A DNA stretch of 15,567 nt from assembly GCA_900549085.1 (NCBI GenBank), contig URMO01000047.1, positions 1 to 15,567 of the forward strand, given 5' to 3'. A model generated the notes under the pieces. That model saw only the letters and a list, made by a program, of their open reading frames with translations. It was not told where the DNA came from and did no database searches. This DNA is from an uncultured Collinsella sp. (lineage in GTDB: Bacteria > Actinomycetota > Coriobacteriia > Coriobacteriales > Coriobacteriaceae). A program made the translations under genes and the position numbers. Numbering within the stretch: the first letter of the stretch is position 1; each line of letters opens with the position of its first letter. Of the stretch, positions 6,886 to 13,883 are shown piece by piece.

Positions 6886-6961
6886 TCTTATCTGCAAGCG
6901 CTCTGTCTCGTAAGCGTTGCGGCAAATGGGTGAAAGGTGCGAGCGGGTGAATTTGTGTCCG

Positions 6962-6973
6962 TACGGGCCCGTA
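6962..6973. promoter_or_regulatory. 12-bp perfect palindrome upstream of the HIRAN gene
   Basis: TACGGGCCCGTA is its own reverse complement. It lies about 53 bases before the HIRAN ATG, and a half-like TACGG follows at 6984-6988. A dimeric regulator site is possible. There is no further support. Confidence 0.3.
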
Positions 6974-7025
6974 AGCTTCTCAGTACGGTTAAGCGCCGAT
7001 TTATCCGGCTGTTAGAGGAGCTGCT

Positions 7026-7352
7026 ATGTACGAGCCTTCACGTGTTCTTCTGTCATTTCACATTGCAGGATTTCAGTATGCCGATGGCGCCTTGGTCCTG
7101 GGCGATCTTAAAGCGGGCGATAAGCTGACGCTGTGTGCCGAGCGCGATAATCCCCATGACCCTGAGGCGGTTGCGATCTATTACGGCAACACCAAGCTTG
7201 GCTATGTTCCGGGAAACGAGGTCGGCCCGCTGTCCTTGATGATGTATTACGGCCACGAGGACGTATTTGAGGCCTGCGTGCAACAGGTTGCTCCCGAGCG
7301 CAGCCCGTGGCATCAGGTGCGCGTTGGCCTCTATGTGGTGGATGCTCGCTAA
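7026..7352 (+). CDS. HIRAN-domain protein
   Basis: This 108-residue protein is almost entirely one HIRAN domain: FHIAGFQYADGALV near the start, then GDKLTLCAERDNPHDPEAVAIYYGNTKLGYVP, the family signature. HIRAN domains occur in HLTF/Rad5 helicases, where they bind DNA ends, and as stand-alone bacterial proteins of unclear role often linked to DNA repair or restriction genes. The ATG has GAGGAG six bases upstream, in the run GAGGAGCTGCTATG that recurs at the DUF2130 gene. A tiny ORF begins 18 bases after its stop and a metallophosphoesterase follows, so the three may be co-transcribed. Binding DNA ends or gaps is inference from the family; no enzymatic motif is present. Confidence 0.85.
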   Translation: MYEPSRVLLSFHIAGFQYADGALVLGDLKAGDKLTLCAERDNPHDPEAVAIYYGNTKLGYVPGNEVGPLSLMMYYGHEDVFEACVQQVAPERSPWHQVRVGLYVVDAR

Positions 7353-7370
7353 TCGGAAAGGGAAGCTGCC

Positions 7371-7550
7371 ATGTTTGACGACGATGACCTGTTCGATTTG
7401 ACGGATGATCCGTTTGAATGGGATCTGCTGCTCGACGACGATGAGCTGGAGCAGGACCGTAAGATGCGGCAGGACAAGAAAACTCAGGGTGACGCTTCGA
7501 AAAAGCAAGACAAGCGCCGCCGAGGTCTGTTCGGCGGGCTCTTTGGCTAA
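7371..7550 (+). CDS. Small uncharacterised acidic-to-basic protein (59 residues)
   Basis: This frame begins MFDDDDLFDLTDDPFEWD. The first half is strongly acidic (MFDDDDLF, LLLDDDELE), the second is basic (DKKTQ, KKQDKRRR), and it ends GLFGGLFG. A GGGAAG ribosome-binding site precedes the ATG, the gap from the HIRAN stop is 18 bases, and codon use resembles the neighbours. I recognise no family. The charge split and Gly-Phe tail suggest a short disordered adaptor or a peptide that contacts DNA or membrane, but this is speculation. Coding potential is inferred from ribosome-binding site, spacing and absence of a competing gene. Confidence 0.65.
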   Translation: MFDDDDLFDLTDDPFEWDLLLDDDELEQDRKMRQDKKTQGDASKKQDKRRRGLFGGLFG

Positions 7551-7616
7551 CCGCCGCATCGCTGTGTTTGTATACTTAGCACGAGTTTGACGCGTTGCGA
7601 AATGAGGGCATAGACG

Positions 7617-8162
7617 ATGATGTGGTTTACCGCCGACCTGCACCTGGGCGATACGAATATCTTGCACGATATGGATCGGCCGTTTGATTCGGTCGAGGAG
7701 ATGAACCGCAAGGTCATCGATGCCGTCAATGAGTGCGTGGCTGCGGACGACCGTCTCTATATCCTGGGTGACTTTACCTATCGTTTGCCCTTGGCGGATG
7801 CTGTGCGCCTGCGCGAGCGTATCGAATGCAAGAATGTGACGCTCATCCGCGGTAACCATGACGGTGACTGGGAAGATCCGGACGCGCCGCGCATTTGGGA
7901 TGAGGTGCGCGACTATCTGGAGGTTGCTCCCGGCTATGCTAAGGGCCATCGTCTGGTGATGAGCCACTACCCCATGCTCAGCTGGAATGGCAAGGCGCGT
8001 GGCGCCATCATGCTGCACGGGCATATCCACAGCAGGGGAGACCGCACCAACGCGCGCAACCGCGATCGCGAACGTCCTATCTTTCGCTACGATGTCGGCC
8101 TCGATGCCAACGACTACAAGCCCGTAAGCCGCGACCAGATTCTTAGCTTCTTTGGGCTATAG
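7617..8162 (+). CDS. Calcineurin-like metallophosphoesterase
   Basis: The 181-residue protein carries a full metallophosphoesterase motif set: FTADLHLGD with Asp7 and His9, GDFT with Asp52, RGNHD with Asn80 and His81, SHYP with His117, and HGHIH with His136 and His138, the residues that hold two metal ions. Its size and the DLHLGDTNIL opening match small single-domain phosphoesterases found on chromosomes and phages, some of which act on nucleotides, nucleic acids or phosphoproteins. The substrate is not evident. Two ATGs are adjacent (7617 and 7620); a GAGGG site about 8 bases upstream serves either. It lies 66 bases after the small charged ORF, with TATACT (7571-7576) as a possible -10. A strong terminator follows. 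Confidence 0.88.
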   Translation: MMWFTADLHLGDTNILHDMDRPFDSVEEMNRKVIDAVNECVAADDRLYILGDFTYRLPLADAVRLRERIECKNVTLIRGNHDGDWEDPDAPRIWDEVRDYLEVAPGYAKGHRLVMSHYPMLSWNGKARGAIMLHGHIHSRGDRTNARNRDRERPIFRYDVGLDANDYKPVSRDQILSFFGL

Positions 8163-8218
8163 GGTGCCAGAACCACCACAAAGGCGCACTGTGTCCCCTT
8201 TGTGGTGGTTCTGGCGCC
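8163..8218. repeat. Long perfect hairpin immediately after the phosphoesterase stop
   Basis: GCCAGAACCACCACAAAGG (8166-8184) and its exact complement (8197-8215) form a 19-bp stem with a 12-base loop, extendable by GGT/GCC pairs to 8163 and 8218. It starts one base after the stop codon. The loop with the adjoining arm reads GTGTCCCC, so the minus strand has GGGGAC, a core shared with the 31-88 palindrome. This suggests a mobile intergenic palindrome rather than a gene-specific terminator. There is no T-run directly after it. Confidence 0.8.
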
Positions 8219-8247
8219 GTTGCCATTATGGCGGCGGCGCCTTTTTT
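8213..8247 (+). terminator. Rho-independent terminator after the metallophosphoesterase
   Basis: GGCGCCGTTGCCA (8213-8225) pairs with TGGCGGCGGCGCC (8229-8241) in a 13-bp stem with two G-U wobbles and a 3-base loop, followed by six T's at 8242-8247. Its left arm shares GGCGCC with the end of the preceding hairpin, so both stems cannot form fully at once. Strong plus-strand terminator. Confidence 0.9.
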
Positions 8248-8305
8248 GTCCGTGCGGCGCGGTAGAGTGTAGGCGGTTGAAATTTGCGTCCGTCGAGGAG
8301 CTGCT

Positions 8306-10063
8306 ATGAATGAGATCAAGTGCCCGCATTGTGGCGAAGTCTTTAAGGTCGATGCGTCTGGCTATGCGGATATTGTCAAGCAGGTGCGCGATGCGGAGTT
8401 TTCGCGCGACCTGGATGAGCGTGTGAAGGCAGTCCAGCGCGAGGGCGAGCAGGCGCTGGAGCTTGAGCGCTCGCGTTCGACGGCTGCCTTGCAAAAGGCA
8501 GAGTCTCAGCGCAACGCTCAGCTCGTTGAGCAGAAGAACACCGCGGATCAGAAACTGGCGCAAGAAGTTGCCAAGCGCGATGCCGAGCTTGTCGAGTTGC
8601 GCGCCAAGCTCGAGGGCGCTGCCGCAGAGCGCGAGAGCGCAAGTCAGCGTGCGGCGGTTGAGGCCCGTGCCGATGCTCAGAAGGAGAATGCTGAGCTCCA
8701 GCGCGAGATCGACAATTTGCGTGCGCAGCTGGGACGCAAAGATGACGAAGCCAAGCTTGCCGAGTCGGCGGCGCGCAACGCTGCTCAAAACTATTTAGCT
8801 GCACGTGATGCTCAGATTGCCGAACTGCAGGCCAGGCTTGCCGCGGCGGACAAGGCCCAGGAGATGGCGCTTGCCGCCGCCGCGGCAGAGTCGCAGCGTG
8901 AGCTTGATGCCGCTCGCAGCGAGGCCGATCGCGCGCTTGCTGACTACCGCGCGCAGGTACAAGAGAAGTTTTCCGCTGCAAAGGCTCAGTCCGAGCAAGA
9001 GGCCGAGGGCCTGCGTGCCCAACTGCGCGAGCAGGAACTGATGGCAAAAATGAACCTGTCAGAGGCGGTCGCCGCGGCGGAACGAGAGCGCGATGAGGCA
9101 CGTGCCAAGCTGACGAGCGAGCTGGCGGTGCGCGATTCTCGCGAGGAGCAAGCCAAGGCGGCACACGAGCTCGAGCTTGCGCAGGCCAAGCGCGCGAGCG
9201 ATGACCTGATTCGCTACAAGGATGAAGAGATTGAGCGCCTTAAGGACATGAAGGTCCGCCTGTCCACCAAGATGGTGGGCGAGTCGCTCGAGCAGCACTG
9301 CGAGACCGAGTTTAACCGTCTGCGCATGACGGCGTTTCCCAACGCGTACTTCGAGAAAGATAACGATGCGTCCGAGGGTACCAAGGGCGACTTTATCTTC
9401 CGCGAGTGCGACGCGAGCGGCAACGAGGTCATTTCGATTATGTTCGAGATGAAAAACGAGAACGACGAGACCGCGACCAAGCACAAGAACGAGGATTTCT
9501 TCAAGAAGCTCGACCACGATCGCCGCCAAAAGGGCTGCGAGTACGCAGTGCTCTGCACGCTGCTCGAGCCCGAGAGCGAGCTTTACAACGCCGGTATCGT
9601 GGATGTGAGCTATCGCTACGAGAAGATGTACGTGATTCGCCCACAGTTTTTCATTCCCATGATCACGCTTCTTCGCAACGCTGCCATGGGTTCGCTGCGC
9701 TATAAGCAGGAACTGGCGGAGTACAAACAGCAGAATATCGACGTCACGAACTTCGAAGCCAAGATGGAAAAGTTCAAGAACGATTTCGGCCGCAACTACG
9801 AGATCGCGAGCCGCAAGTTCCAAACGGCAATCGATGAGATTGACAAGACGATTAGCCATCTGCAGAAAACCAAGGAGGCGTTGCTGTCCTCCGAGAACAA
9901 CCTGCGCCTAGCCAACAAGAAAGCCGACGATCTTACCATTCGCAAGCTCACGTGGGGCAACAAGACCATGAAGGCGGCGTTTGACGAGGCGCGCGGGGCT
10001 GCGCCAGAGACAAACGACGAGCCAGCCGAGGCGGATTCGTATGAGGTCGAGGATGCCGAGTAA
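8306..10063 (+). CDS. DUF2130 coiled-coil protein, possible PD-(D/E)XK nuclease-like core
   Basis: The 585-residue protein starts with a half zinc-ribbon-like CPHCGEVF (Cys6/Cys9). A very long Ala/Glu/Arg-rich coiled coil (about 25-320) follows, then the conserved DUF2130 domain (about 320-470). That domain contains VGESLEQHCETEF, KGDFIF with Asp362, and SIMFEMKNEN with Glu381 and Lys383, an E...D...ExK layout typical of PD-(D/E)XK nucleases. A second coiled segment (about 470-545) and an acidic tail end the protein. Overall design resembles RmuC-type proteins, in which a coiled coil carries a nuclease-like domain; the catalytic claim is inference. The ATG follows GAGGAG in the run GAGGAGCTGCTATG. 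Cellular role is unknown; transcribed alone between two terminators. Confidence 0.85.
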   Translation: MNEIKCPHCGEVFKVDASGYADIVKQVRDAEFSRDLDERVKAVQREGEQALELERSRSTAALQKAESQRNAQLVEQKNTADQKLAQEVAKRDAELVELRAKLEGAAAERESASQRAAVEARADAQKENAELQREIDNLRAQLGRKDDEAKLAESAARNAAQNYLAARDAQIAELQARLAAADKAQEMALAAAAAESQRELDAARSEADRALADYRAQVQEKFSAAKAQSEQEAEGLRAQLREQELMAKMNLSEAVAAAERERDEARAKLTSELAVRDSREEQAKAAHELELAQAKRASDDLIRYKDEEIERLKDMKVRLSTKMVGESLEQHCETEFNRLRMTAFPNAYFEKDNDASEGTKGDFIFRECDASGNEVISIMFEMKNENDETATKHKNEDFFKKLDHDRRQKGCEYAVLCTLLEPESELYNAGIVDVSYRYEKMYVIRPQFFIPMITLLRNAAMGSLRYKQELAEYKQQNIDVTNFEAKMEKFKNDFGRNYEIASRKFQTAIDEIDKTISHLQKTKEALLSSENNLRLANKKADDLTIRKLTWGNKTMKAAFDEARGAAPETNDEPAEADSYEVEDAE

Positions 10064-10082
10064 GGCATAGCGTATAGCGCAA

Positions 10083-10120
10083 AAGCGGGGCCGCTGGCGA
10101 TGTTGCCAGCGGCCCCGCTT
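10083..10120. terminator. Bidirectional rho-independent terminator between convergent genes
   Basis: AAGCGGGGCCGCTGGC (10083-10098) and its exact complement (10105-10120) make a 16-bp perfect stem with a 6-base loop. The minus-strand product ends in a TTTT run within the tail, and the plus strand continues GTTTCGTT. It lies between the convergent DUF2130 gene (19 bases after its stop) and the helicase gene (21 bases after its stop), so it can serve both. Confidence 0.9.
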
Positions 10121-10141
10121 GTTTCGTTCCAGTATGTTCGG

Positions 10142-12823
10142 CTAGTCCTCGAGCAGGTCCTCGATAAAGCCGACGCGGTAGTTTTTGAAGATGACCTCGC
10201 CGCCATCTTGCGTGGCGTCCAGATCGACATCGCCCATGATGCCAAAGTCGTGGTCGCCATCCTCGTCGGCAAAGATCTGGTGCACGTGCCACACGTGTGC
10301 GGTCTTCTCGTCGCTCTCGTCGATGGTAAACATCGCGGCGCTGCGGGCATCTCCGTCGGTGAGGATTTCCTCGTGCTGCTCGTGGTAAGCGTCGAGCGCT
10401 TTTTGCCAGCGGATCTCGCTCATGCCCCAGTTGTCGTCGAGCTCGCCCAGGTCGCGAACATGCTCGCGGGCGGCAAGGGTCACGCGGCGGAAGAGCGCGT
10501 TGCGCACCAACAGCGTGCAGCCGCGACGGTCCGCCACGACCTCGTCGATGCCCTGCGGCGGCGCAGCATCGAGGGCTGCCGGGTTGCCGGCATTCTCCCA
10601 CTCGTCCACCAGGCTCGAGTCCACCGAGCGCACCACAAAGCCCAGCCACGAGATAATGTCGCGCAGGCGCTCGTCGCGCTTCTCAATGGGTACGGTGCGG
10701 TCAAGCGAACGGTAAGCCTCTGCCAGGTAGCGCAGCAAAATGCCCTCGGAGCGGGCGATGCCGAGCTTTTGAATGTAGCCCTTAAAATCGCTCGCGCTTT
10801 CTAACATATCGCGCAGAACGCTCTTGGGAGAGAGCTGGTAGTCGTTTGCCCAAGGTACTTCCTGGCAGTACTTGTCAAAGGCGGCGTCGAGCAAATCCTC
10901 GAGCGGCTTTTCGTACGTGACGTCCTGAATGCGCTCCAAGCGCTCCTCAAACTCGATGCCGTCGGCCTTCATCTCGGCCATAGCGCGATCGCGTGCGGCG
11001 CGCTCCTGTGCGCGCAGCACCTGCTTGGGATCCTCGAGCGTTGCTTCGACCATCGAGATCAGGTCCATGGTATAGGTCTCGCTCTCGGGATCGAGCAACT
11101 CCAGCGCGGCAAGCAAAAACGGCGAGAGCGGCTGGTCGAGCGCAAAGTCCTCGGGCAGGTCGACCGTCAGCGCGTAGTCGATGTCCGGCGCGGCATCAGC
11201 CGGAGCGTCGGGTGCGGGCGGCACCTCGGTGCGCACGACGACGCCGGAGTCGATGAGTGTGGCGAAGATTTCGTCGGCGCGAACCTCGAGCTTGGCCTTT
11301 TCCTCGGGAGTCTGCAGGCTCGTCTCGATGAGGTCGTGCACGCGGGCGCGGGCATCGCCGCCCTGCTCGACCACGCTAATCACCATGGAGTGCGTGATGC
11401 GCAGGCGCGGCTTGAGCGTCTCGGGCTGCGTCTCGATCAGGCGCTCAAAGGTCTGCTTGTTCCAGGTGACAAAGCCCTCGGGGGCCTTTTTCTTTTTAAT
11501 CTTACGGAGCTTTTTGGGGTCGTCGCCCGCCTTGGCCATAAGCTTGGCATTCTCGATCTCGTGCTCGGGTGCCTCGGCGATCACCATGCCCTCGGTATCG
11601 AAGCCCGAGCGGCCGGCGCGACCGGCAATCTGATGGAACTCACGGGCGCGCAGGCGACGCATCTTGTAGCCATCGAACTTGGTGAGCGCGGTGAGCACCA
11701 CGGTGTGGATGGGTACGTTGATGCCGACGCCGAGCGTATCGGTACCGCAGATGACGGGCAGCAGGCCCTGCTGCGCCAAGCGCTCGACCAGCAGACGATA
11801 GCGCGGCAACATGCCAGCATGGTGCACGCCGACGCCGCAGCCAAGCAAGCGCTTGAGGATCTTGCCGAAGGCCGTTGAGAAGCTCGTGCCTTTGGCTGCT
11901 TCCTTAATGGCCTCGCGCTGTTCCTTGCTAGCGATGCCAAAATTGGCGAGCGACTGTGCCGTCGCAAGGGCGGCGTCCTGGCTAAAGTGCACGATATAGA
12001 GCGGGGCCTCGCCGCGACGCATCGCGAGCTCGACGGTGCCCTCGAGGGAGGTCGTCACGTAGTCGTAGCTCAGCGGCACGGGGCGCGGGGCGTCGACAAC
12101 CAGGTCACATGTGGCGCCGGTGTGCTCCTCGAGCGAGGCGGCGATCGCGGTGACATCGCCGAGCGTGGCGCTCATGAGCATGAATTGCGTGTGGGGCAGG
12201 GTGAGCAGCGGCACCTGCCAGGCCCAGCCGCGGTCGGGGTCGGCAAAGTAGTGGAACTCGTCCATGGCCACGCAACCCACGTCGGCGTCTTCGCCCTCGC
12301 GCAGTGCGTCGTTGGCAAGGATCTCGGCCGTGCAGCAGATGACGGGCGCCTTGGTATTGATATGCGTGTCGCCGGTGATCATGCCGACGTTATCGCGGCC
12401 GAGCACCTGCACCAGGTCAAAGAACTTTTCGCTGACCAAGGCCTTGATGGGGGCCGTGTAATAGCAGCGCTTGCCCTGTGCCATGCCCATAAAGAGCATG
12501 CCCAGTGCGACAAGCGACTTGCCCGATCCGGTCGGTGTTCCCAAAATGACGTGATCGCCGGCAGCCAGGTCCATGAGGGCCTCTTCCTGGTGGTCCCACA
12601 GCTCAATACCGCGATCGCTCGTCCATTCAAAGAAGCGTTCGAAGGCCTGATCGGGCGTGAGCCACGGTTCGGGCTCGCTGCCGTCCTCGGGCTCCCACCA
12701 GGTGGGAGAGAGCGCGCCGAGCGAGCCGAACTCGGCCTCGGTTCCCGTGCCGCCCGAAAACGAGCTGGCGGCGCCGGCACCGGAGACGGTGCTGGCGGCG
12801 ATATCTGTCGTGGTCTGTGCCAT
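10142..12823 (-). CDS. Ski2-like DEAD/DEAH-box RNA helicase with C-terminal DUF3516 region
   Basis: The 893-residue protein is an SF2 ATPase. After a low-complexity Ala/Ser/Gly N-terminus (1-40) come TPTGSGKS (96-103, Walker A), DEFH (188-191, Walker B), SAT (218-220), HHAGMLPRYR (about 334-343), CGTDTLGVGINVP (359-371) and FHQIAGRAGRSGFD (396-409). DEFH, HHAGMLP and GRAGRSG are Ski2/Mtr4-like hallmarks and point to RNA or mixed nucleic acid unwinding. The rest (about 480-893) fits the DUF3516 tail found in actinobacterial helicases. Role probably RNA metabolism or ribosome-related; no partner is visible. The ATG has only a weak GAGAAAG-type site. A CATAAT -10 (12857-12862) may give its own promoter, 98 bases after trmB. 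Confidence 0.9.
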   Translation of the reverse strand: MAQTTTDIAASTVSGAGAASSFSGGTGTEAEFGSLGALSPTWWEPEDGSEPEPWLTPDQAFERFFEWTSDRGIELWDHQEEALMDLAAGDHVILGTPTGSGKSLVALGMLFMGMAQGKRCYYTAPIKALVSEKFFDLVQVLGRDNVGMITGDTHINTKAPVICCTAEILANDALREGEDADVGCVAMDEFHYFADPDRGWAWQVPLLTLPHTQFMLMSATLGDVTAIAASLEEHTGATCDLVVDAPRPVPLSYDYVTTSLEGTVELAMRRGEAPLYIVHFSQDAALATAQSLANFGIASKEQREAIKEAAKGTSFSTAFGKILKRLLGCGVGVHHAGMLPRYRLLVERLAQQGLLPVICGTDTLGVGINVPIHTVVLTALTKFDGYKMRRLRAREFHQIAGRAGRSGFDTEGMVIAEAPEHEIENAKLMAKAGDDPKKLRKIKKKKAPEGFVTWNKQTFERLIETQPETLKPRLRITHSMVISVVEQGGDARARVHDLIETSLQTPEEKAKLEVRADEIFATLIDSGVVVRTEVPPAPDAPADAAPDIDYALTVDLPEDFALDQPLSPFLLAALELLDPESETYTMDLISMVEATLEDPKQVLRAQERAARDRAMAEMKADGIEFEERLERIQDVTYEKPLEDLLDAAFDKYCQEVPWANDYQLSPKSVLRDMLESASDFKGYIQKLGIARSEGILLRYLAEAYRSLDRTVPIEKRDERLRDIISWLGFVVRSVDSSLVDEWENAGNPAALDAAPPQGIDEVVADRRGCTLLVRNALFRRVTLAAREHVRDLGELDDNWGMSEIRWQKALDAYHEQHEEILTDGDARSAAMFTIDESDEKTAHVWHVHQIFADEDGDHDFGIMGDVDLDATQDGGEVIFKNYRVGFIEDLLED

Positions 12824-12835
12824 GTGTTTGCTTTC

Positions 12836-12896
12836 TCTCGCGATTGTCCGCCAACTATTATGGCGTAGGGGCGGCGCGGGGTGCCAGCGCGCGAGA
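12836..12896. promoter_or_regulatory. Control region upstream of the helicase gene
   Basis: Between trmB and the helicase, TCTCGCG (12836-12842) and CGCGAGA (12890-12896) are inverted copies enclosing a candidate minus-strand -10, CATAAT (12857-12862), itself flanked by GCCA/TGGC. No good -35 is visible. It may be a promoter with a flanking dyad. Low confidence. Confidence 0.25.
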
Positions 12897-12921
12897 AAAT
12901 GCAGGAAATGGGCGTGCGGTG

Positions 12922-13761
12922 CTAGCGTTCCTGAGGCAGACGCTTCTTGCCCTTGCGGGCGCGGTTTTTAAAGTTCTCGACGGCCTCTTCCATACCCAGA
13001 GGCACATAGGTGAGTTCATCGAGGTTATCGGGCAGGTAGCACGCAAGGCTTTGCTCCTGCATGCGGCCTACTGTGAGTTGTTCGTCGGTTGGCTGTGCTC
13101 CGGGTGTGGCGCATATGCCATAGACGGCGGCGCCCATCTCGCGCGTGCGGCACTCATATTCGGTCTCGGGATGCTCGGGATGGTCGCGGCGAACGTCGTC
13201 ACTTACCCAAAGTGTGTCGTAGCCGGCCGCGGCAAGCTGCCCCAAGGCGTAGTCGCGCAATGGTTTGCTGTCGGTGCGCAGCGTGACGGTGGCGCCAACT
13301 GAAAAGAGCGGACGATAGAGCATTAGATGGTCGACATGGACGAGTCGTTTTTTGGCGTACTTGGCCTTGGGCTGCGGCGTGGGAAAGTTGATGGTGATGG
13401 CATCGAGCTCGCCGGCGGCAAACAGCTGCGGCAGCGATGCGGCGCCTCGGGGCAGGACGAGTGCGTTGGTCAGTTCCTGCTCGCAGATTTTCTGTGCGGC
13501 ATAGGCGATGCAGATGGGCTCCTGGTCCATGCCGATAAAGAGCGTGTTTGGCTCGTGGGCCGCGCGCTCTACAAGGTACGTTCCCTTGCCGCAGCCAAGA
13601 TCCAGGTGAAGGTGTTCGAAAGACTTGCTGCCTGCGGGCGCACAGGCCTCGCGCCAATCTCCGGCATAGATTTCAGGGTTCGTCTCAATCGCATCGGCGT
13701 AGCGCTCCAAGCGCTCCTCGAGCACAAAGTTCTTAGGCGTGCGAACGTGGACGGCTCCCAT
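12922..13761 (-). CDS. trmB: TrmB-type tRNA (guanine-N7)-methyltransferase, divergent motif
   Basis: TrmB places the m7G46 methyl group on tRNA using SAM. The 279-residue protein has a SAM-binding LDLGCGKGTYLVE (about 53-65), FIGMDQE as motif II, TDSKPLRDYAL (163-173), and TEYE (200-203) with EMGAAVYGI, all in TrmB order. The signature usually written FPDPWPKxRHxKRR reads NFPTPQPKAKYAKKRL here: the Asp, implicated in catalysis in E. coli TrmB, is Thr, and Trp is Gln. About 60 C-terminal residues, ending in a Lys/Arg-rich tail, extend past the usual end. GGAG precedes the ATG by 5 bases. The fold and target are likely TrmB, but activity could differ. It follows the methyltransferase and precedes the helicase. 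Confidence 0.85.
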   Translation of the reverse strand: MGAVHVRTPKNFVLEERLERYADAIETNPEIYAGDWREACAPAGSKSFEHLHLDLGCGKGTYLVERAAHEPNTLFIGMDQEPICIAYAAQKICEQELTNALVLPRGAASLPQLFAAGELDAITINFPTPQPKAKYAKKRLVHVDHLMLYRPLFSVGATVTLRTDSKPLRDYALGQLAAAGYDTLWVSDDVRRDHPEHPETEYECRTREMGAAVYGICATPGAQPTDEQLTVGRMQEQSLACYLPDNLDELTYVPLGMEEAVENFKNRARKGKKRLPQER

Positions 13762-13782
13762 GAGGCTCCTTGGTCATAAGTA

Positions 13783-13806
13783 TGGAACGCTTAGCTGCGC
13801 GTTCCA
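13783..13806. promoter_or_regulatory. 8-bp hairpin upstream of trmB
   Basis: TGGAACGC (13783-13790) and GCGTTCCA (13799-13806) are exact inverted copies around an 8-base loop. It lies 22 bases before the trmB start, in its leader. No T-run follows, so it is not a terminator. It could be an operator or leader structure. Confidence 0.35.
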
Positions 13807-13817
13807 TCAATGGGTTG

Positions 13818-13883
13818 AAAAAGGGTAGGCATAGTTTGCCCGAAAGACGCGGTGCGGCTCGACGGCGAGTCGTCGGTGCCTAC
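13818..13883 (-). terminator. Long branched terminator of the methyltransferase gene
   Basis: On the minus strand GTAGGCA (13883-13877) pairs with TGCCTAC (13831-13825) across about 45 bases that contain an inner hairpin (CGACG/CGTCG), then CCTTTTT (13824-13818). The base of the stem overlaps the methyltransferase stop codon. The T-run and position fit termination, although the long loop is unusual. Confidence 0.55.

Noticed and set aside
6781..7025. Riboswitch controlling the HIRAN gene
   Set aside because: I could not match any known aptamer core on the plus strand, and the terminator stem pairs well only on the minus strand.
11987..12868. Long plus-strand open frame opposite the helicase N-terminus
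   Set aside because: It is antisense to Walker A and DEFH motifs of a clear helicase. The frame is a by-product of codon bias.
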